In this document: positions 9,550-19,996 of the stretch, one piece after another
Position numbering within the stretch: the first letter of the stretch is position 1
How the letters are laid out: each line of letters opens with the position of its first letter
DNA from: Acinetobacter tibetensis
Lineage (GTDB): Bacteria; Pseudomonadota; Gammaproteobacteria; Pseudomonadales; Moraxellaceae
Length of the DNA: 64,000 bases
Reading direction: 5' to 3'
NCBI RefSeq assembly: GCF_023824315.1
Contig: NZ_CP098732.1
Coordinates: forward strand, 2,046,001 to 2,110,000
Notes under the pieces: generated by a model
Database searches by the model: none
Told to the model about the DNA's origin: nothing
Seen by the model: the letters and a program-made list of their open reading frames with translations, nothing else
Translations under genes and position numbers: made by a program

Positions 9550-10428
9550 TTACTGTTTAAAAAATTGAGAAAGTTCTGCAATATGTTCAGGACCAATACC
9601 ACAACAGCCCCCAATTAAGGTTGCTCCCGCAGCTTGCCACTGCTGTGCAAAGCTTAAATATAATTCAGGATTTAAATCTGCACGGATTTCATCTAAACCA
9701 TCGTTAGCGGTAGCTTCACTTTTCTGTGGTGGAAATGCGTTGGCATAAGCCCCAATTTGTACTGTTTCGGGTAATAATTTTTTAATTTGGATAATGGCTT
9801 GCAATACCACTTCTGGTTGACAACAGTTAAACAATATTGCGTTGGCACCAAGGCGTTGTATCAACTCAGCCACTTGTTCAAGGCTTTCGCCAGAACGCAA
9901 TAATGGTTGTTCTAACTGAATTTCATCTTGTAAGGTAAATGACACCCAAAAATCGCGACCATCTTTAGGCAATAATCCATGTACGGTTTCGACTTCTTTG
10001 AGGCAAGATTGTGTCTCTGCCAACCAAAAATCAACATGCGGTGACAAAGTTTCAATAATTGGCGTTGCAAGGGTTTTCGCTTCTGCTTCTTTAAATAAAT
10101 CTGCACGGTAAGAACCAAATAACGGAGGCAAACAACCTGCAATGCGAACCTCTTTTCCACTCTCCTCAACCGCTTTTTTCGCTTGAGTTACAGCGACATT
10201 CACCAAGCTCGTTACTTCATTTTCAAAGCGTTGTTCGCCAATATGAAATGGAACCACTGCATAATTATTGGTGGTAATAACTTCGGCACCGGCCTGAATA
10301 AAGTCTAAATGTACCTGTTTCACAATGTCTGGTGCTTCTGTTAAAGCCAGCGCAGACCATTCAGGTTGTCTAAAAGGTGCGCCTCTACGCGCAAGTTCAC
10401 GACCAAAACCGCCATCTAAGATTTTCAT
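9550..10428 (-). CDS. mmuM: Homocysteine S-methyltransferase
   Basis: 292 residues, single-domain Zn-dependent methyltransferase of the MmuM/BHMT family. It transfers a methyl group from S-methylmethionine (or SAM) to homocysteine to give methionine. The protein begins MKILDGGFGRELARRG. Its Zn ligands are expected from Cys in ILFNCCQPE (about residue 200) and the pair in LIGGCCGIGPEHI (about residues 272-284); all three are present. Length fits the roughly 300-residue family. It is the first gene of a two-gene minus-strand unit with the APC permease. I use mmuM at family level; the methyl donor is not visible in the sequence. Confidence 0.88.
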   Translation of the reverse strand: MKILDGGFGRELARRGAPFRQPEWSALALTEAPDIVKQVHLDFIQAGAEVITTNNYAVVPFHIGEQRFENEVTSLVNVAVTQAKKAVEESGKEVRIAGCLPPLFGSYRADLFKEAEAKTLATPIIETLSPHVDFWLAETQSCLKEVETVHGLLPKDGRDFWVSFTLQDEIQLEQPLLRSGESLEQVAELIQRLGANAILFNCCQPEVVLQAIIQIKKLLPETVQIGAYANAFPPQKSEATANDGLDEIRADLNPELYLSFAQQWQAAGATLIGGCCGIGPEHIAELSQFFKQ

Positions 10429-10735
10429 AAAGTTAAGTTATATTAAATAAAAAAGCTGATTATAGAGAAACTCTTAAAAGATTTAATGCTTGAATCCTCC
10501 AAACAATATCTTTATTTCAGCTAATCAAAATTCATTTTTCTAATAACTCATGTTGATATTATGCATATCATTTTAAAAAAGTTGATATTTATCACTTTTT
10601 GAGACGACAAATTAGTGTTCCTAATTTTTAAAGCCAACGATTGATATTTAACGTTTGGCATAAAATGCTAAACGCACAAATGTAAATCATCACACTTGTG
10701 CGTAGCTCATTATGATCGGAGCATAAAATATTATT
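10429..10735. other. 307-bp intergenic region with a hairpin
   Basis: No credible ORF. At 10672-10703 lies an 8-bp perfect inverted repeat (ACGCACAA ... TTGTGCGT) immediately downstream of the minus-strand MFS gene. It may act as that gene's terminator, although its T-run is weak. The rest is A+T-rich and should hold the promoter of the mmuM unit, which I cannot place exactly. Confidence 0.5.
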
Positions 10736-11950
10736 TTATTTTTGCGCTTGCTGAGCTTTAAAACGTGATAATGCAGCGACTGCAATTGCAGAAAGAACAA
10801 TTCCTGGAGCACTTGCCACCAAAATACCCGTTGTGCCTAAACCTAAGGCTAAAATTTTACCCGTTAGTAATGGGCCTGTCATTGCACCTAGGCGTCCTAA
10901 AGAGATTGCGCTGCCTACACCTGTGACCTTACCCGCTCCTGAGTAAAAAATTGGGGAAATACCATAGAGGATAGATTGACCGCCTGTAGAGAAAATCCCT
11001 CCAAGCACACCGGCAATAATTAATACCGTAATGACTTTACTGGTGAACAGTAAAAATATAGCGATAAATAAACCTGAATAGATAATCGCCGCCATCTGCC
11101 ATAATTTTAGTCGATCCAACAAATAACCAAAGCAAAGCGTACCAATCACAGCACCTACCTGAAACACCAACATCACTAAAAAGGCTTGCTGCTTTTCTAA
11201 ACCTTGTTCCATCAATAAATTGGGTAGCCAACTAATTAAAATATAGTTCACCATCAAGGTAAAAAAGAAACTTACCCAGAGTGGTAAAGTCTGTTTAAAT
11301 TTTTGCTGCTGAAATAATACTTCAGTCATTGCAGGGACAGGTGCTAGGTCAGCATTTTCGACAAGCGCCGTTTGCTTCGGTTTATCTTTTAAAATAAATG
11401 CCATGAATGGAATAAGGACTAATGGGGTAATCCCACCAATCAAGAACAATGTCTGCCATGGAATATCTTTAAAATAAATCGCCAGTCCTGCAACAAAAAT
11501 TGCGCCAACAGGCAAGCCACAATACATTAAACTGTTTAATTTACCGCGATTGGCTTCCGTTGCTTCATCACCCACCACTGAAATCATGGTCGGCATGGCA
11601 GCACCTAAACCAAGTCCCGTGAAAAAGCGAGCAAGATATAAAACTTCTATATTCGGTGCGATTGCTGTAATACTAAAAAATACCCCAAAGATCGCAATAG
11701 ACAACATAAGGACTTTCTTTTGCCCTAAATAATCAGCAAAGCGTCCGCCAAAGAATGCGCCAAACAGCATGCCAAATACACCAAGGCTAAACACATAGCC
11801 CATTTGTACTTGATCTAAACCAAAGGTTGCTGCGATTCCTTTTGCTGCAATACCAGGGGCTTGTAGGTCAAAACCTTCAAAAAAAGCCACCCAAAAACAC
11901 AAAAATACGATGAGGAATTTCTGCATTTTTCCCGTGTTTGTTTGAGCCAT
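10736..11950 (-). CDS. MFS transporter, aromatic acid (AAHS/MhpT-like) family
   Basis: 404 residues with about 12 helices. The first helix has the AAHS-type FFEGFDLQAPGIAAKGI motif (about residues 19-35). The loop 2-3 motif GGRFADYLGQKK lies near residue 68, and ARFFTGLGLGAAMPTMISVV follows. It resembles 3-(3-hydroxyphenyl)propionate and benzoate-type proton symporters, so a small aromatic or other organic acid is the likely substrate. No catabolic gene adjoins it, so the substrate cannot be fixed from context. ATGGAGATCAATT before the ATG gives a good ribosome site. It is probably a single-gene transcript. Confidence 0.85.
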   Translation of the reverse strand: MAQTNTGKMQKFLIVFLCFWVAFFEGFDLQAPGIAAKGIAATFGLDQVQMGYVFSLGVFGMLFGAFFGGRFADYLGQKKVLMLSIAIFGVFFSITAIAPNIEVLYLARFFTGLGLGAAMPTMISVVGDEATEANRGKLNSLMYCGLPVGAIFVAGLAIYFKDIPWQTLFLIGGITPLVLIPFMAFILKDKPKQTALVENADLAPVPAMTEVLFQQQKFKQTLPLWVSFFFTLMVNYILISWLPNLLMEQGLEKQQAFLVMLVFQVGAVIGTLCFGYLLDRLKLWQMAAIIYSGLFIAIFLLFTSKVITVLIIAGVLGGIFSTGGQSILYGISPIFYSGAGKVTGVGSAISLGRLGAMTGPLLTGKILALGLGTTGILVASAPGIVLSAIAVAALSRFKAQQAQK

Positions 11951-12216
11951 AATTGATCTCCATCAATAGTTTGCAAGTTGGCTAAAACTTGTAGGGCTAT
12001 TTTGAAAGGTATCACTGGCTAGAAATAGCACGACAATGGTCGGGATTCATTCCCTCTAATTTTTAAATGATTCGTCTATTTAGAGCTAAACCCTTATAAA
12101 ACGATAGCTAAAAGCTCTTATCAAATTATATAAACTATAAAATACAATATCTTATAAAAATGAAAGCTATTAACTATACAGTTATAGTTAATAGCAATCG
12201 TGGTGAAAATTTACTG

Positions 12217-13980
12217 TTATTTTTTCCAAAAAAACCATTTGTTACGTTTCGGACGCTTTTGCTCAACACGAACAAGTCCACTCAACGCTTCACTATTCAT
12301 TTGCTCATACATTTTTAAATACTCAGGATTTAATTGCCCTGCGATGTATTCCGGATAATATGCTGTTGATGGTGTCCTTAATGACCGCTCATACCATTTT
12401 TCTGCAAGATCTAAATCTGAGTTAAAATAAAGTCCATTTTCATACATATACGCAATCTTGCATTCAGCATATTGGTCTTTCTGATCAGCCGCTTTCTGAA
12501 TCCAATATGCCGCTTCTTCTAAATCTTTTTCGGTATAGAAACCATTTAAATACCAATAACCCACTTGATACTGTGAGGAAGCTTCACCTTTTTGAGCATT
12601 CAGTAGAAACAACTTGAAGAATAATTGCTTGGCTTCATCCATATGCAGAAAGGAATCAATCTTTCTAATCTGTTCAGAAATTTGCTCAATCGAATAATCA
12701 CGCGCATTTTTGAGAACGTGTTGAGCCTGTTGCAGTGGACTATCTTCGGTAAAGGATGCAAGCAGTTGCATCGCTTCCACCTGCATTGCATCTATACCGT
12801 CAATGCGTGCATCTAGTACGACATTTAAATGTTTTCGAGCCAATTCGAAGTCTTGCTCAACACCTCGCCCTTCTAAATACATACGCCCCAAACTTAAATC
12901 TGCCGCTATCACTCGCCCAGCGACTTGTTGATACAGTCCAATTGCCATATCTAAATCAAGCGGTACACCTAAACCATGCTCATATTTATCTGCCAAATTA
13001 TTGATTGCAACTAAATTACCTAAATCAGCGGATTTTTGATACCAATAGACACATTGCTCGTAATCCCGTTTTGTCCCAATTCCATCTTGATACATCCAAG
13101 CTAAATGATAGTAAGCATTGGCCAAAACACCTTTTTCAGTTTCAGGCGCTTGAGATGCAATTCGATGATACAGATAGAATGCCCGCCCCGGATGAATCAC
13201 ATGGTCGCTTACCACACCGTAATTCGGATAAACTGGATTGACCAAGAAACAGGTTAACCAGCCAAAACGATAATAGGCTGCCAGTCCCAATGTCGCTGTC
13301 CAACAACCCTGTTCAGATGATTGTTGCAAGAGCTGCAAACTTTTTTGTAAATCCTGTTCGGTACCCTGTGCTCGCGCATAACATCCTGCCAACTGATATA
13401 GCGCAATACTATCCATTTTGGACGCGGCTTCTCGATACCAGTTAAAGCTTCCTTCCAAACTTTTTTGTAAAATTCCACCAATAAACAATTGCTGCGCTAA
13501 CTGACACATCGCAGGACTATATCCCGACTGCGCAGAATGACGTAGTAAATCAATATAGCGTTGAAAGTCACGTTGTTGATAAGCTTGATCTGCCAAATAA
13601 TATTGATAAATACCCCGATATTGCTCGGCTTTATCTCTAATTAATTGAAGAATTAACGCTCCATGCCCTGTTTCATATTCAGCAAAATAATCAATACGTG
13701 CAACCAAGCCCAAACTTTTAGATACTTGCTGCAAAGGTAAAAACCATCGTGTAATGGTATAGAGCCCCGGAACGTCTCCCATTTTCATAATTTCACCAGA
13801 TGACTCAGGTTCATCTGGTCGAACCAAAGCTCTCAGCATCTGCATAGGAGATTCAGCTTCTGGTGGCATTAAGTTCACTCCAACCAGCTCTCCATCATTG
13901 GTTTTAGCAACGTCCCAAACTTTCATAATGGCCTGATCAAATTGATAAAACTCACCACTTTGATTGAGCCAGATAACCAC
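12217..13980 (-). CDS. Sel1-repeat (TPR-like) protein; amber codon near the original start
   Basis: 587 residues from a GTG at 13978-13980. After an N-terminal domain of about 130 residues that I do not recognise, at least eight Sel1-like repeats follow, such as YQLAGCYARAQGTEQDLQKS, YHLAWMYQDGIGTKRDYEQC and YQVGYWYLNGFYTEKDLEEA. Such solenoids bind other proteins. There is no signal peptide, so it is probably cytoplasmic. The tail is basic (KRPKRNKWFFWKK). Upstream and in the same frame is ATG at 14023-14025 with a GGTAGAGAG ribosome site, followed by nine codons (MSLQYTSGE), TAG at 13996-13998, then IREGD and this GTG. The gene may therefore be a recent nonsense mutant, or it may initiate at the GTG behind GAGGG. 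Confidence 0.7.
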   Translation of the reverse strand: MVIWLNQSGEFYQFDQAIMKVWDVAKTNDGELVGVNLMPPEAESPMQMLRALVRPDEPESSGEIMKMGDVPGLYTITRWFLPLQQVSKSLGLVARIDYFAEYETGHGALILQLIRDKAEQYRGIYQYYLADQAYQQRDFQRYIDLLRHSAQSGYSPAMCQLAQQLFIGGILQKSLEGSFNWYREAASKMDSIALYQLAGCYARAQGTEQDLQKSLQLLQQSSEQGCWTATLGLAAYYRFGWLTCFLVNPVYPNYGVVSDHVIHPGRAFYLYHRIASQAPETEKGVLANAYYHLAWMYQDGIGTKRDYEQCVYWYQKSADLGNLVAINNLADKYEHGLGVPLDLDMAIGLYQQVAGRVIAADLSLGRMYLEGRGVEQDFELARKHLNVVLDARIDGIDAMQVEAMQLLASFTEDSPLQQAQHVLKNARDYSIEQISEQIRKIDSFLHMDEAKQLFFKLFLLNAQKGEASSQYQVGYWYLNGFYTEKDLEEAAYWIQKAADQKDQYAECKIAYMYENGLYFNSDLDLAEKWYERSLRTPSTAYYPEYIAGQLNPEYLKMYEQMNSEALSGLVRVEQKRPKRNKWFFWKK

Positions 13981-14074
13981 ATCACCCTCGCGAATCTATT
14001 CTCCGCTTGTATATTGTAATGACATCTCTCTACCTTATTTTTTATTGTGTTTTATACCGCGCTGATTTTACCTA

Positions 14075-14104
14075 AAAAAAAGCCCGCATAAAGCGGGCTT
14101 TTTT
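14075..14104 (-). terminator. Intrinsic terminator downstream of mnmG
   Basis: The inverted repeat AGCCCGC (14081-14087) / GCGGGCT (14093-14099) has a 5-base loop and runs of A before and T after it, so it can work on both strands. It sits just past the mnmG stop codon. Confidence 0.9.
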
Positions 14105-14119
14105 AATAACTTTCAAAGA

Positions 14120-16000
14120 TTAAGCAGATTTCTTGGTTTGTGCATTCTTACGAATCGTAATCATCACCAACTGTATTGCTGCTGGCGTTACACCCGGAAT
14201 ACGACCTGCTTGCGCCAAAGTATCTGGACGCACATCTTTCAATTTTAAAGTAATTTCACGAGATAAACCTGAAACCACATCATAATCAAAGTCGGCTGGA
14301 ATTTTAGTTTCTTCCAAACGCTTCATTTGCGCGACATCTTCATGCTGACGGTTAATATAACCTGCATATTTCACTGCGATTTCAATTTGATCGCCTACTT
14401 GCGCAGACACTTCAGAACCTGTGAGTTCTGCAATTTGAGCAAATGAAATATTCGGACGTTTTAACAAATCAATCGCAGAACACTCTTTCGATAAATCCGC
14501 ACCTGTCATTTCAACAAACTTTTTACCCATCGGGTTATTTGGTGCAGCCCAAAGGTGTTGTAAACGGCCAGTTTCTTGTTCAACAGCTTCCATTTTTTCA
14601 CAGTAAGCTGCCCAACGAACGTCATCCACCAAGCCCATTTCACGACCCACTGGAGTTAAGCGCTGATCCGCATTATCTTCACGCAACATCAAGCGATATT
14701 CCGCACGCGAAGTAAACATACGGTACGGTTCTTTCGTACCCAATGTAATCAAGTCATCGACCAACACGCCCATATACGCTTCATCACGTTTTGGCGTCCA
14801 TTGTTCCTGATCCCAAGCACGACGCGCAGCGTTCAGACCTGCCAACAAACCTTGTGCACCCGCTTCTTCATAACCTGTCGTACCATTAATCTGACCTGCA
14901 AAATACAGGTTATTAATCGCTTTGGTTTCTAAAGTAAATTTCAATGCTTGTGGATTGAAGTAATCGTACTCAATGGCATAGCCCGGACGCAAAATATGCG
15001 CATTTTCCATACCACGAATCGAACGTACCAATTCAAACTGCACATCAAATGGAAGTGACGTTGAAATACCATTTGGATAAAGTTCATGTGTATCCAAGCC
15101 TTCAGGCTCTAAGAACACTTGGTGTGAGTCTTTATCCGCAAAACGGTGAATTTTGTCTTCAATTGATGGGCAGTAACGTGGACCTACACCTTCAATTACA
15201 CCTGTGTACATTGGTGAACGGTCTAAACCACCACGGATAATGTCGTGGGTTTTTTCATTGGTATGGGTAATGTAGCAGTTGACTTGTTCTGGGTGCATAG
15301 ATGCATCACCCATAAATGACATCACTGGAGACGGGAAATCACCAGGTTGAGGAGTCATCACAGAAAAATCAACTGAACGTGCATCAATACGTGGCGGTGT
15401 ACCCGTTTTTAAACGGCCTACCGGCAGATTTAACTCACGTAAACGATGTGCAAGCGAAATTGAAGGTGGATCACCTGCGCGACCACCACTTGATTTTTCA
15501 AGCCCAACGTGGATTACACCACCTAAGAAAGTCCCTGCTGTAAGTACGACTGTTTTCGCATCAAAGCGAATACCCATTTGGGTCACAACGCCTTTTACAG
15601 TATCACCTTCAACAATCAGATCATCTGCTGCTTGTTGAAAAATATCCAAATTGGCTTGGTTTTCCAAAGTGTCACGAATCGCAGCTTTATAACGTACACG
15701 GTCAGCCTGCGCACGTGTTGCACGTACCGCTGCACCTTTACGTGAATTCAGAATACGGAACTGAATACCACCTTTGTCTGCAGCCAGTGCCATCGCACCG
15801 CCCAAAGCATCAATTTCACGGACTAAGTGCGATTTACCAATGCCACCAATGGCTGGGTTACAGCTCATCTGCCCTAAAGTCTCAATGTTATGAGTCAGGA
15901 GTAAAGTCTGTCGACCCATACGCGCCGCAGCAAGCGCTGCTTCCGTACCTGCGTGACCGCCACCGATAACAATGACATCGTAAACTTTAGGATAATGCAT
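14120..16000 (-). CDS. mnmG: tRNA uridine 5-carboxymethylaminomethyl modification enzyme MnmG (GidA)
   Basis: 626 residues, the usual length. With MnmE it installs the cmnm5 group on the wobble U34 of several tRNAs, using FAD. The FAD-binding [20 protein letters not shown] is at residues 10-29, followed by [14 protein letters not shown] with the conserved Cys near residue 47. RLKTGTPPR near residue 200 and [20 protein letters not shown] near residue 370 are MnmG signatures. The C-terminal helical domain ([32 protein letters not shown]) binds MnmE and tRNA. It is a single gene here, with its own terminator at 14075-14104. Confidence 0.97.
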   Translation of the reverse strand: MHYPKVYDVIVIGGGHAGTEAALAAARMGRQTLLLTHNIETLGQMSCNPAIGGIGKSHLVREIDALGGAMALAADKGGIQFRILNSRKGAAVRATRAQADRVRYKAAIRDTLENQANLDIFQQAADDLIVEGDTVKGVVTQMGIRFDAKTVVLTAGTFLGGVIHVGLEKSSGGRAGDPPSISLAHRLRELNLPVGRLKTGTPPRIDARSVDFSVMTPQPGDFPSPVMSFMGDASMHPEQVNCYITHTNEKTHDIIRGGLDRSPMYTGVIEGVGPRYCPSIEDKIHRFADKDSHQVFLEPEGLDTHELYPNGISTSLPFDVQFELVRSIRGMENAHILRPGYAIEYDYFNPQALKFTLETKAINNLYFAGQINGTTGYEEAGAQGLLAGLNAARRAWDQEQWTPKRDEAYMGVLVDDLITLGTKEPYRMFTSRAEYRLMLREDNADQRLTPVGREMGLVDDVRWAAYCEKMEAVEQETGRLQHLWAAPNNPMGKKFVEMTGADLSKECSAIDLLKRPNISFAQIAELTGSEVSAQVGDQIEIAVKYAGYINRQHEDVAQMKRLEETKIPADFDYDVVSGLSREITLKLKDVRPDTLAQAGRIPGVTPAAIQLVMITIRKNAQTKKSA

Positions 16001-16263
16001 AGTGGTATAGAGAGAAATAAAAAGAATGACAGAGTATTATATCAAATTTTGCTGAATAAGTTGACCAAACAACTCAATTTTATTTTTAAAAAATTTCCTA
16101 TTGAATGTTGCATATCGCTACACAAATACCATTGATCAGCCTAATAATTAAGCAATTTATCACAATTTTTCAGCATTATTTACCTGATCTACACTGTTTT
16201 ATTTTGGCTATTTTTTATTCTATTAAGGAGTAACCTTAAAAATATAGGAACAAGGTACGCATC

Positions 16264-16608
16264 ATGAATAAAAATATTCTACTCTCTGCTGTGCTCTGCG
16301 GTTTATGTCTTACTCCATTTGCGACTCAGGCAAATGATAAAGTTGAAACCACGTACAACGCGCAAAAATATATGCAGGTCTGCAAAGGAAAAACTCAAGG
16401 CGCTCCTGTCAGTTTTGCTTACCGCGGCATTATTTGGAATGGGACCTGCGAACCACAATTCTTTAGTAGCAATAAAGCAGTGAAGGGAAATGAATCCGAA
16501 TTAATGACAGCATGCCAAACCGATATGGCAGCCAAATCTGTCATGATCAATGGGATGGAAGTGAAAGGAAAATGTGCTTTAGGTTTCACTGCACCTTATC
16601 CTAAGTAA
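16264..16608 (+). CDS. Small secreted protein of unknown function
   Basis: 114 residues. A signal peptide is clear: MNKNILLSAVLCGLCLTPFA followed by TQA-ND, with cleavage expected after about residue 23. The mature part of about 90 residues has four cysteines (in VCKGK, GTCEPQ, TACQTD and GKCALG), spaced so that two disulfides are plausible in the periplasm. I do not recognise the family. The ATG follows AACAAGGTACGCATC. It is flanked by divergent mnmG and, downstream, its own terminator-like hairpin, so it is probably monocistronic. Confidence 0.75.
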   Translation: MNKNILLSAVLCGLCLTPFATQANDKVETTYNAQKYMQVCKGKTQGAPVSFAYRGIIWNGTCEPQFFSSNKAVKGNESELMTACQTDMAAKSVMINGMEVKGKCALGFTAPYPK

Positions 16609-16641
16609 ATAGTAAGTAATTTACAGACAGTTATCCTCCAC

Positions 16642-16678
16642 AAAGTGGTTGAAGTATTTCATCTTCGACCACTTTTGT
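16642..16678 (+). terminator. Terminator-like hairpin after the small secreted protein
   Basis: AAAGTGGT (16642-16649) pairs with ACCACTTT (16668-16675), with an inner GAAG/CTTC extension. The following T-run is short (TTTTGTT), so termination may be partial. Confidence 0.7.
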
Positions 16679-17181
16679 TATGGCGTGAATATCCTCCTCC
16701 CCCCTCAGTTTCGGTTCAATAAAATACAAAAACTCATAATGAGAACCCAAGGGTCACTTTTACAGCCAATTTGATAATAAAATGCACTTGTCATTTTTTA
16801 AAACTGACAAATTCCATCTAAAACAACACCCTACAAATAATGCTTCAACAAATAAAATACGTCACAATTAAAACTAAAATAAATACATAAAAAACATTAA
16901 GTTAAATTAAAAAATACTCTATAAAATCAACGCTTATCTTTTAAAAACCGCGACAAGCGTCACACTCATTATTTTACTTATAAAGTGTATATACCATGCT
17001 TAAACCAACAGCTTTGTGCATAAAATGTCATTTGCAACTTTTATAAATACATTATGATCAAAATGATTGTGTATCGCTTAGGCAAAAGACCCCACACAAA
17101 AATAACCACAATCTCAATCAAAAACTCAGGATCGAGTTTCACTGATTTTAAAATTAAATTGATTCAACAATAGGAATAAAA
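16679..17181. other. A+T-rich intergenic region
   Basis: About 500 bp with no credible ORF. It should contain the promoter of the BASS transporter gene. I see no repeat or RNA gene in it. The last 20 bases before the ATG at 17182 contain AATAGGAATAAAA, a likely ribosome site. Confidence 0.4.
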
Positions 17182-18081
17182 ATGGATTCAGGATTGATTA
17201 CCGTTATTCTACCTCTCGCTTTAGCAATCATTATGATGGGCTTAGGTCTTGAGCTCACCCCTAAAGATTTTGCACGCGTTACCAAACAACCCAAAGCCGT
17301 GATGATTGCCTTATTTACACAACTAGTCCTTCTTGTGGGTATTGCATTTTTACTGTGTAAACTTTTTGCACTTCCACCGCTTCTGGCGGTTGGTGTCATG
17401 CTTCTTGCAGCTTCACCAGGTGGCACAACTGCCAATTTATATAGTTATCTCTTTAAAGGCGATGTCGCGTTAAATATTACCCTTACGGCAATTAACTCTG
17501 TGCTCGCAGCAGTAACCCTACCATTGATTGTCAACTTCTCGATTCATCATTTTATTAATGATGGTCAACAAATCAATTTGCAGCTTGGGAAAATTATTCA
17601 GGTCTTTAGTATCATCATTGTGCCTGTTTGTATTGGTATGACAATTCGTCACTTTGCACCAAATTTCACACAGAAAATGCACCGACCTGTTCGCATTTTC
17701 TCGGTTGTATTTTTAATTTTAATTATTGCTGCTGCATTTATTAAAGAAAGAAATAACATTGCGCAATATTTCACGCAGGTTGGTGGCGTTACCATTCTAT
17801 TCTGTATGATTAGCTTAACACTTGGCTATGTATTACCACGACTCATTTCAGTCAACAGCGCGCAAGCACGTGCTTGTGCTTTCGAAATTGGAATACACAA
17901 CGGAACACTTGCCGTCACAATCGCCCTGACTGTGATTGGAAATACTACTGTAGCGATGCCTGCTGCAGTTTATTCTTTATTTATGTACTTCATCGCTGCT
18001 GGTTTTGGCATGTTGTTGAATAAATTAGAAGGAACGCCAAAATCTGTTCAGGATGACAACCCAATTAACCTAAAATCTTAA
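17182..18081 (+). CDS. Bile acid:sodium symporter family (BASS) transporter
   Basis: 299 residues with about nine or ten membrane helices. Family features include LALAIIMMGLGLELTPKDFA near the N-terminus, the ASPGGTTANLYSYLFKGDVA crossover (about residues 81-100), LTAINSVLAAVTLPLIV, and EIGIHNGTLAVTIAL in the second crossover (about residues 235-249). BASS proteins co-transport organic anions with Na+. In bacteria, pantoate and 2-oxo acids are among the known substrates, but the substrate here is not visible. The gene stands alone between an upstream A+T-rich region and a strong terminator. Confidence 0.87.
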   Translation: MDSGLITVILPLALAIIMMGLGLELTPKDFARVTKQPKAVMIALFTQLVLLVGIAFLLCKLFALPPLLAVGVMLLAASPGGTTANLYSYLFKGDVALNITLTAINSVLAAVTLPLIVNFSIHHFINDGQQINLQLGKIIQVFSIIIVPVCIGMTIRHFAPNFTQKMHRPVRIFSVVFLILIIAAAFIKERNNIAQYFTQVGGVTILFCMISLTLGYVLPRLISVNSAQARACAFEIGIHNGTLAVTIALTVIGNTTVAMPAAVYSLFMYFIAAGFGMLLNKLEGTPKSVQDDNPINLKS

Positions 18082-18082
18082 A

Positions 18083-18113
18083 ATAAAAAAAGGATGCTTC
18101 GGCATCCTTTTTT
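18083..18113 (+). terminator. Intrinsic terminator with UUCG tetraloop
   Basis: AAAAAAGGATGC-TTCG-GCATCCTTTTTT: perfect stem, UUCG loop and T-run, directly after the BASS transporter gene. Confidence 0.93.
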
Positions 18114-18193
18114 ACAGTTATATGAAAGTGTAGCTGTAAGTGCTGCTCTCAGTTACAATGTGCGTTTTAGAAAAGCAAAGTTTGGGTTATTCC

Positions 18194-19096
18194 GTGAAGT
18201 GGTTACAAATTCATATTACTGTTGATCAAGCACAAGTCGATTTTACAGAAACATTATTAAGTTCTTTGGGCGCAGTGAGCGTGACTTTGGACGATGCTGA
18301 AAATCAAGACTTACTTGAGCCACTTCCAGGTGAAACACCACTTTGGAATAAAGTCATTGTGACGGGTATTTATGCACAAGAAGATAATGAAGAAATTGAT
18401 GTTGCTGCATTAGAAACCTTCATTCGCGCGCAAATGCCAGACGCACCTTTGCGTAGTGAATACTTAGAAGATCAAGTCTGGGAAAGATCTTGGATGGACT
18501 ATTACGAACCCATTCAAATCAGTGAAAAATTCTGGATTGTGCCTGAATGGTTAGAGCCACCAGAAGCGGATGCGGTCAACATTAAACTGGACCCAGGTTT
18601 AGCTTTTGGTACAGGCAATCACGCAAGTACTTTCTTATGCTTACAATGGCTTGGTAAAACTGACCTTAAAGATAAAATCGTGATCGACTACGGATGTGGT
18701 TCGGGCATTCTTGGTGTTGCAGCCTTACTTTTAGGTGCGAAAAAAGTCTACGCTACAGATATTGACCCACAAGCGATATTAGCAACTCAACAAAACGCTG
18801 ATTTAAATGGTGTTCTTGAGCAACTGTTTGTAGGCTTGCCAGATGAGTTTAATGAAACTTTTGGCAGTCAAAAAGCCGATGTATTGGTTGCAAATATTCT
18901 AGCTGGCCCATTGATGGCTCTTGCACCTGAGTTTGCAACTTTAACAAAATATGAGGCAGAGTTCGCACTTGCAGGTGTAATTGAAGAGCAAGTTGCTGAT
19001 GTTTCTAGCATTTACTCAGAATTTTTTGATATATTAGAAGTTGAAACGCGTGAAGAAAACTGGTGCCGTATTTCAGGCAAACGCCACAAAGCCTAA
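18194..19096 (+). CDS. prmA: Ribosomal protein L11 methyltransferase
   Basis: 300 residues, typical for PrmA. It trimethylates ribosomal protein L11 with SAM. I start it at the GTG at 18194 ([20 protein letters not shown]), the conserved N-terminus; the frame is open further upstream to 18140 but that extension is unlike the family. The SAM-binding motif [20 protein letters not shown] lies around residues 162-181, followed by YATDIDPQA. The N-terminal L11-recognition domain contains [15 protein letters not shown] and [12 protein letters not shown]. The gene is followed 18 bp later by the zinc-ribbon membrane protein gene, probably co-transcribed. Confidence 0.95.
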   Translation: MKWLQIHITVDQAQVDFTETLLSSLGAVSVTLDDAENQDLLEPLPGETPLWNKVIVTGIYAQEDNEEIDVAALETFIRAQMPDAPLRSEYLEDQVWERSWMDYYEPIQISEKFWIVPEWLEPPEADAVNIKLDPGLAFGTGNHASTFLCLQWLGKTDLKDKIVIDYGCGSGILGVAALLLGAKKVYATDIDPQAILATQQNADLNGVLEQLFVGLPDEFNETFGSQKADVLVANILAGPLMALAPEFATLTKYEAEFALAGVIEEQVADVSSIYSEFFDILEVETREENWCRISGKRHKA

Positions 19097-19114
19097 CTAT
19101 CTAATTTAAAAACT

Positions 19115-19996
19115 ATGAGTGAAAAACAAACCAGCTGTCCTGAGTGTCTAACAATTTATCGAGTCTCTGTGGCTCAACTGACTGTTGCTCAGGGCATGGT
19201 TTGTTGCCCAAAGTGTTCAACTACGTTTAATGCTTTAACACATTTAATCAATCAGTCCTTTGGTCAGCTTGCGACTTATCCAGCTTCGGATGATCATTTT
19301 GACTCATCTAATCAAGATACTGACTTTCGCCATCAAATGTCTAATATTGCTTTTGAACATTCTTTGTCGAATCGTCAACAATTACTTGAAATTTTTGATC
19401 GAAAAATTGAACACTCCAATATTGACTTAAAAACGTATTTAAACAATCTCAATTATTTTAGTACCGATCCAATCGGAAACTTCCCTGCGCTTAACCTTGC
19501 AGAAAAAGATGTAGAGCACAAACCACGTAGCCCTATCTATTATATAATGTGGGGTATCGTTAATATTGCTTTAATTCTATTATTATTGTTCCAGTTCTTT
19601 TGGTTTAATCCTCAATACTTAAGAAGTAGCCCTAAATTAGCCGCGAGCTTTAACCAAGTTTGCGCTTTGTTCAAATGTGAAATACAACAAGAGAACTATA
19701 CTCTTATTAGTGCCACCAAAGTAAAAGCCAAGCGTGTTGCAAAAAACAAAACACTATTTACAGGTGAATTAATCAATTATTACGATAAGAGTATTCCTTT
19801 ACCTATTCTTAAAGTTATTTTACGTGAACAAGGAGTAGAAACAGGTAGCTTCACACTGCAACCCAAAGAATATTTAGCAGACAACTTGGTTGGTATTGAG
19901 CGTATCCCTCAAAAAAGACCATTTAAAATCCATTTTGAGCTTCCAGTCGATCGAAAAAGCTTTGATGACTATAGTTTAGAAATCATTGGACCTTAA
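19115..19996 (+). CDS. Zinc-ribbon/DUF3426 membrane protein
   Basis: 293 residues. The N-terminus is an MJ0042-type zinc ribbon with two CPxC knuckles: CPECLTIYRVSVAQL and CCPKCSTTFNAL (about residues 8-40). A variable linker follows, then one membrane helix (IMWGIVNIALILLLLFQFFW, about residues 145-164) and a C-terminal DUF3426 domain (LPILKVILREQGVETGSF, then PKEYLAD). The function of the family is unknown. It lies between prmA and fis, a position where a dus-type tRNA dihydrouridine synthase gene precedes fis in enteric bacteria. Confidence 0.85.
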   Translation: MSEKQTSCPECLTIYRVSVAQLTVAQGMVCCPKCSTTFNALTHLINQSFGQLATYPASDDHFDSSNQDTDFRHQMSNIAFEHSLSNRQQLLEIFDRKIEHSNIDLKTYLNNLNYFSTDPIGNFPALNLAEKDVEHKPRSPIYYIMWGIVNIALILLLLFQFFWFNPQYLRSSPKLAASFNQVCALFKCEIQQENYTLISATKVKAKRVAKNKTLFTGELINYYDKSIPLPILKVILREQGVETGSFTLQPKEYLADNLVGIERIPQKRPFKIHFELPVDRKSFDDYSLEIIGP

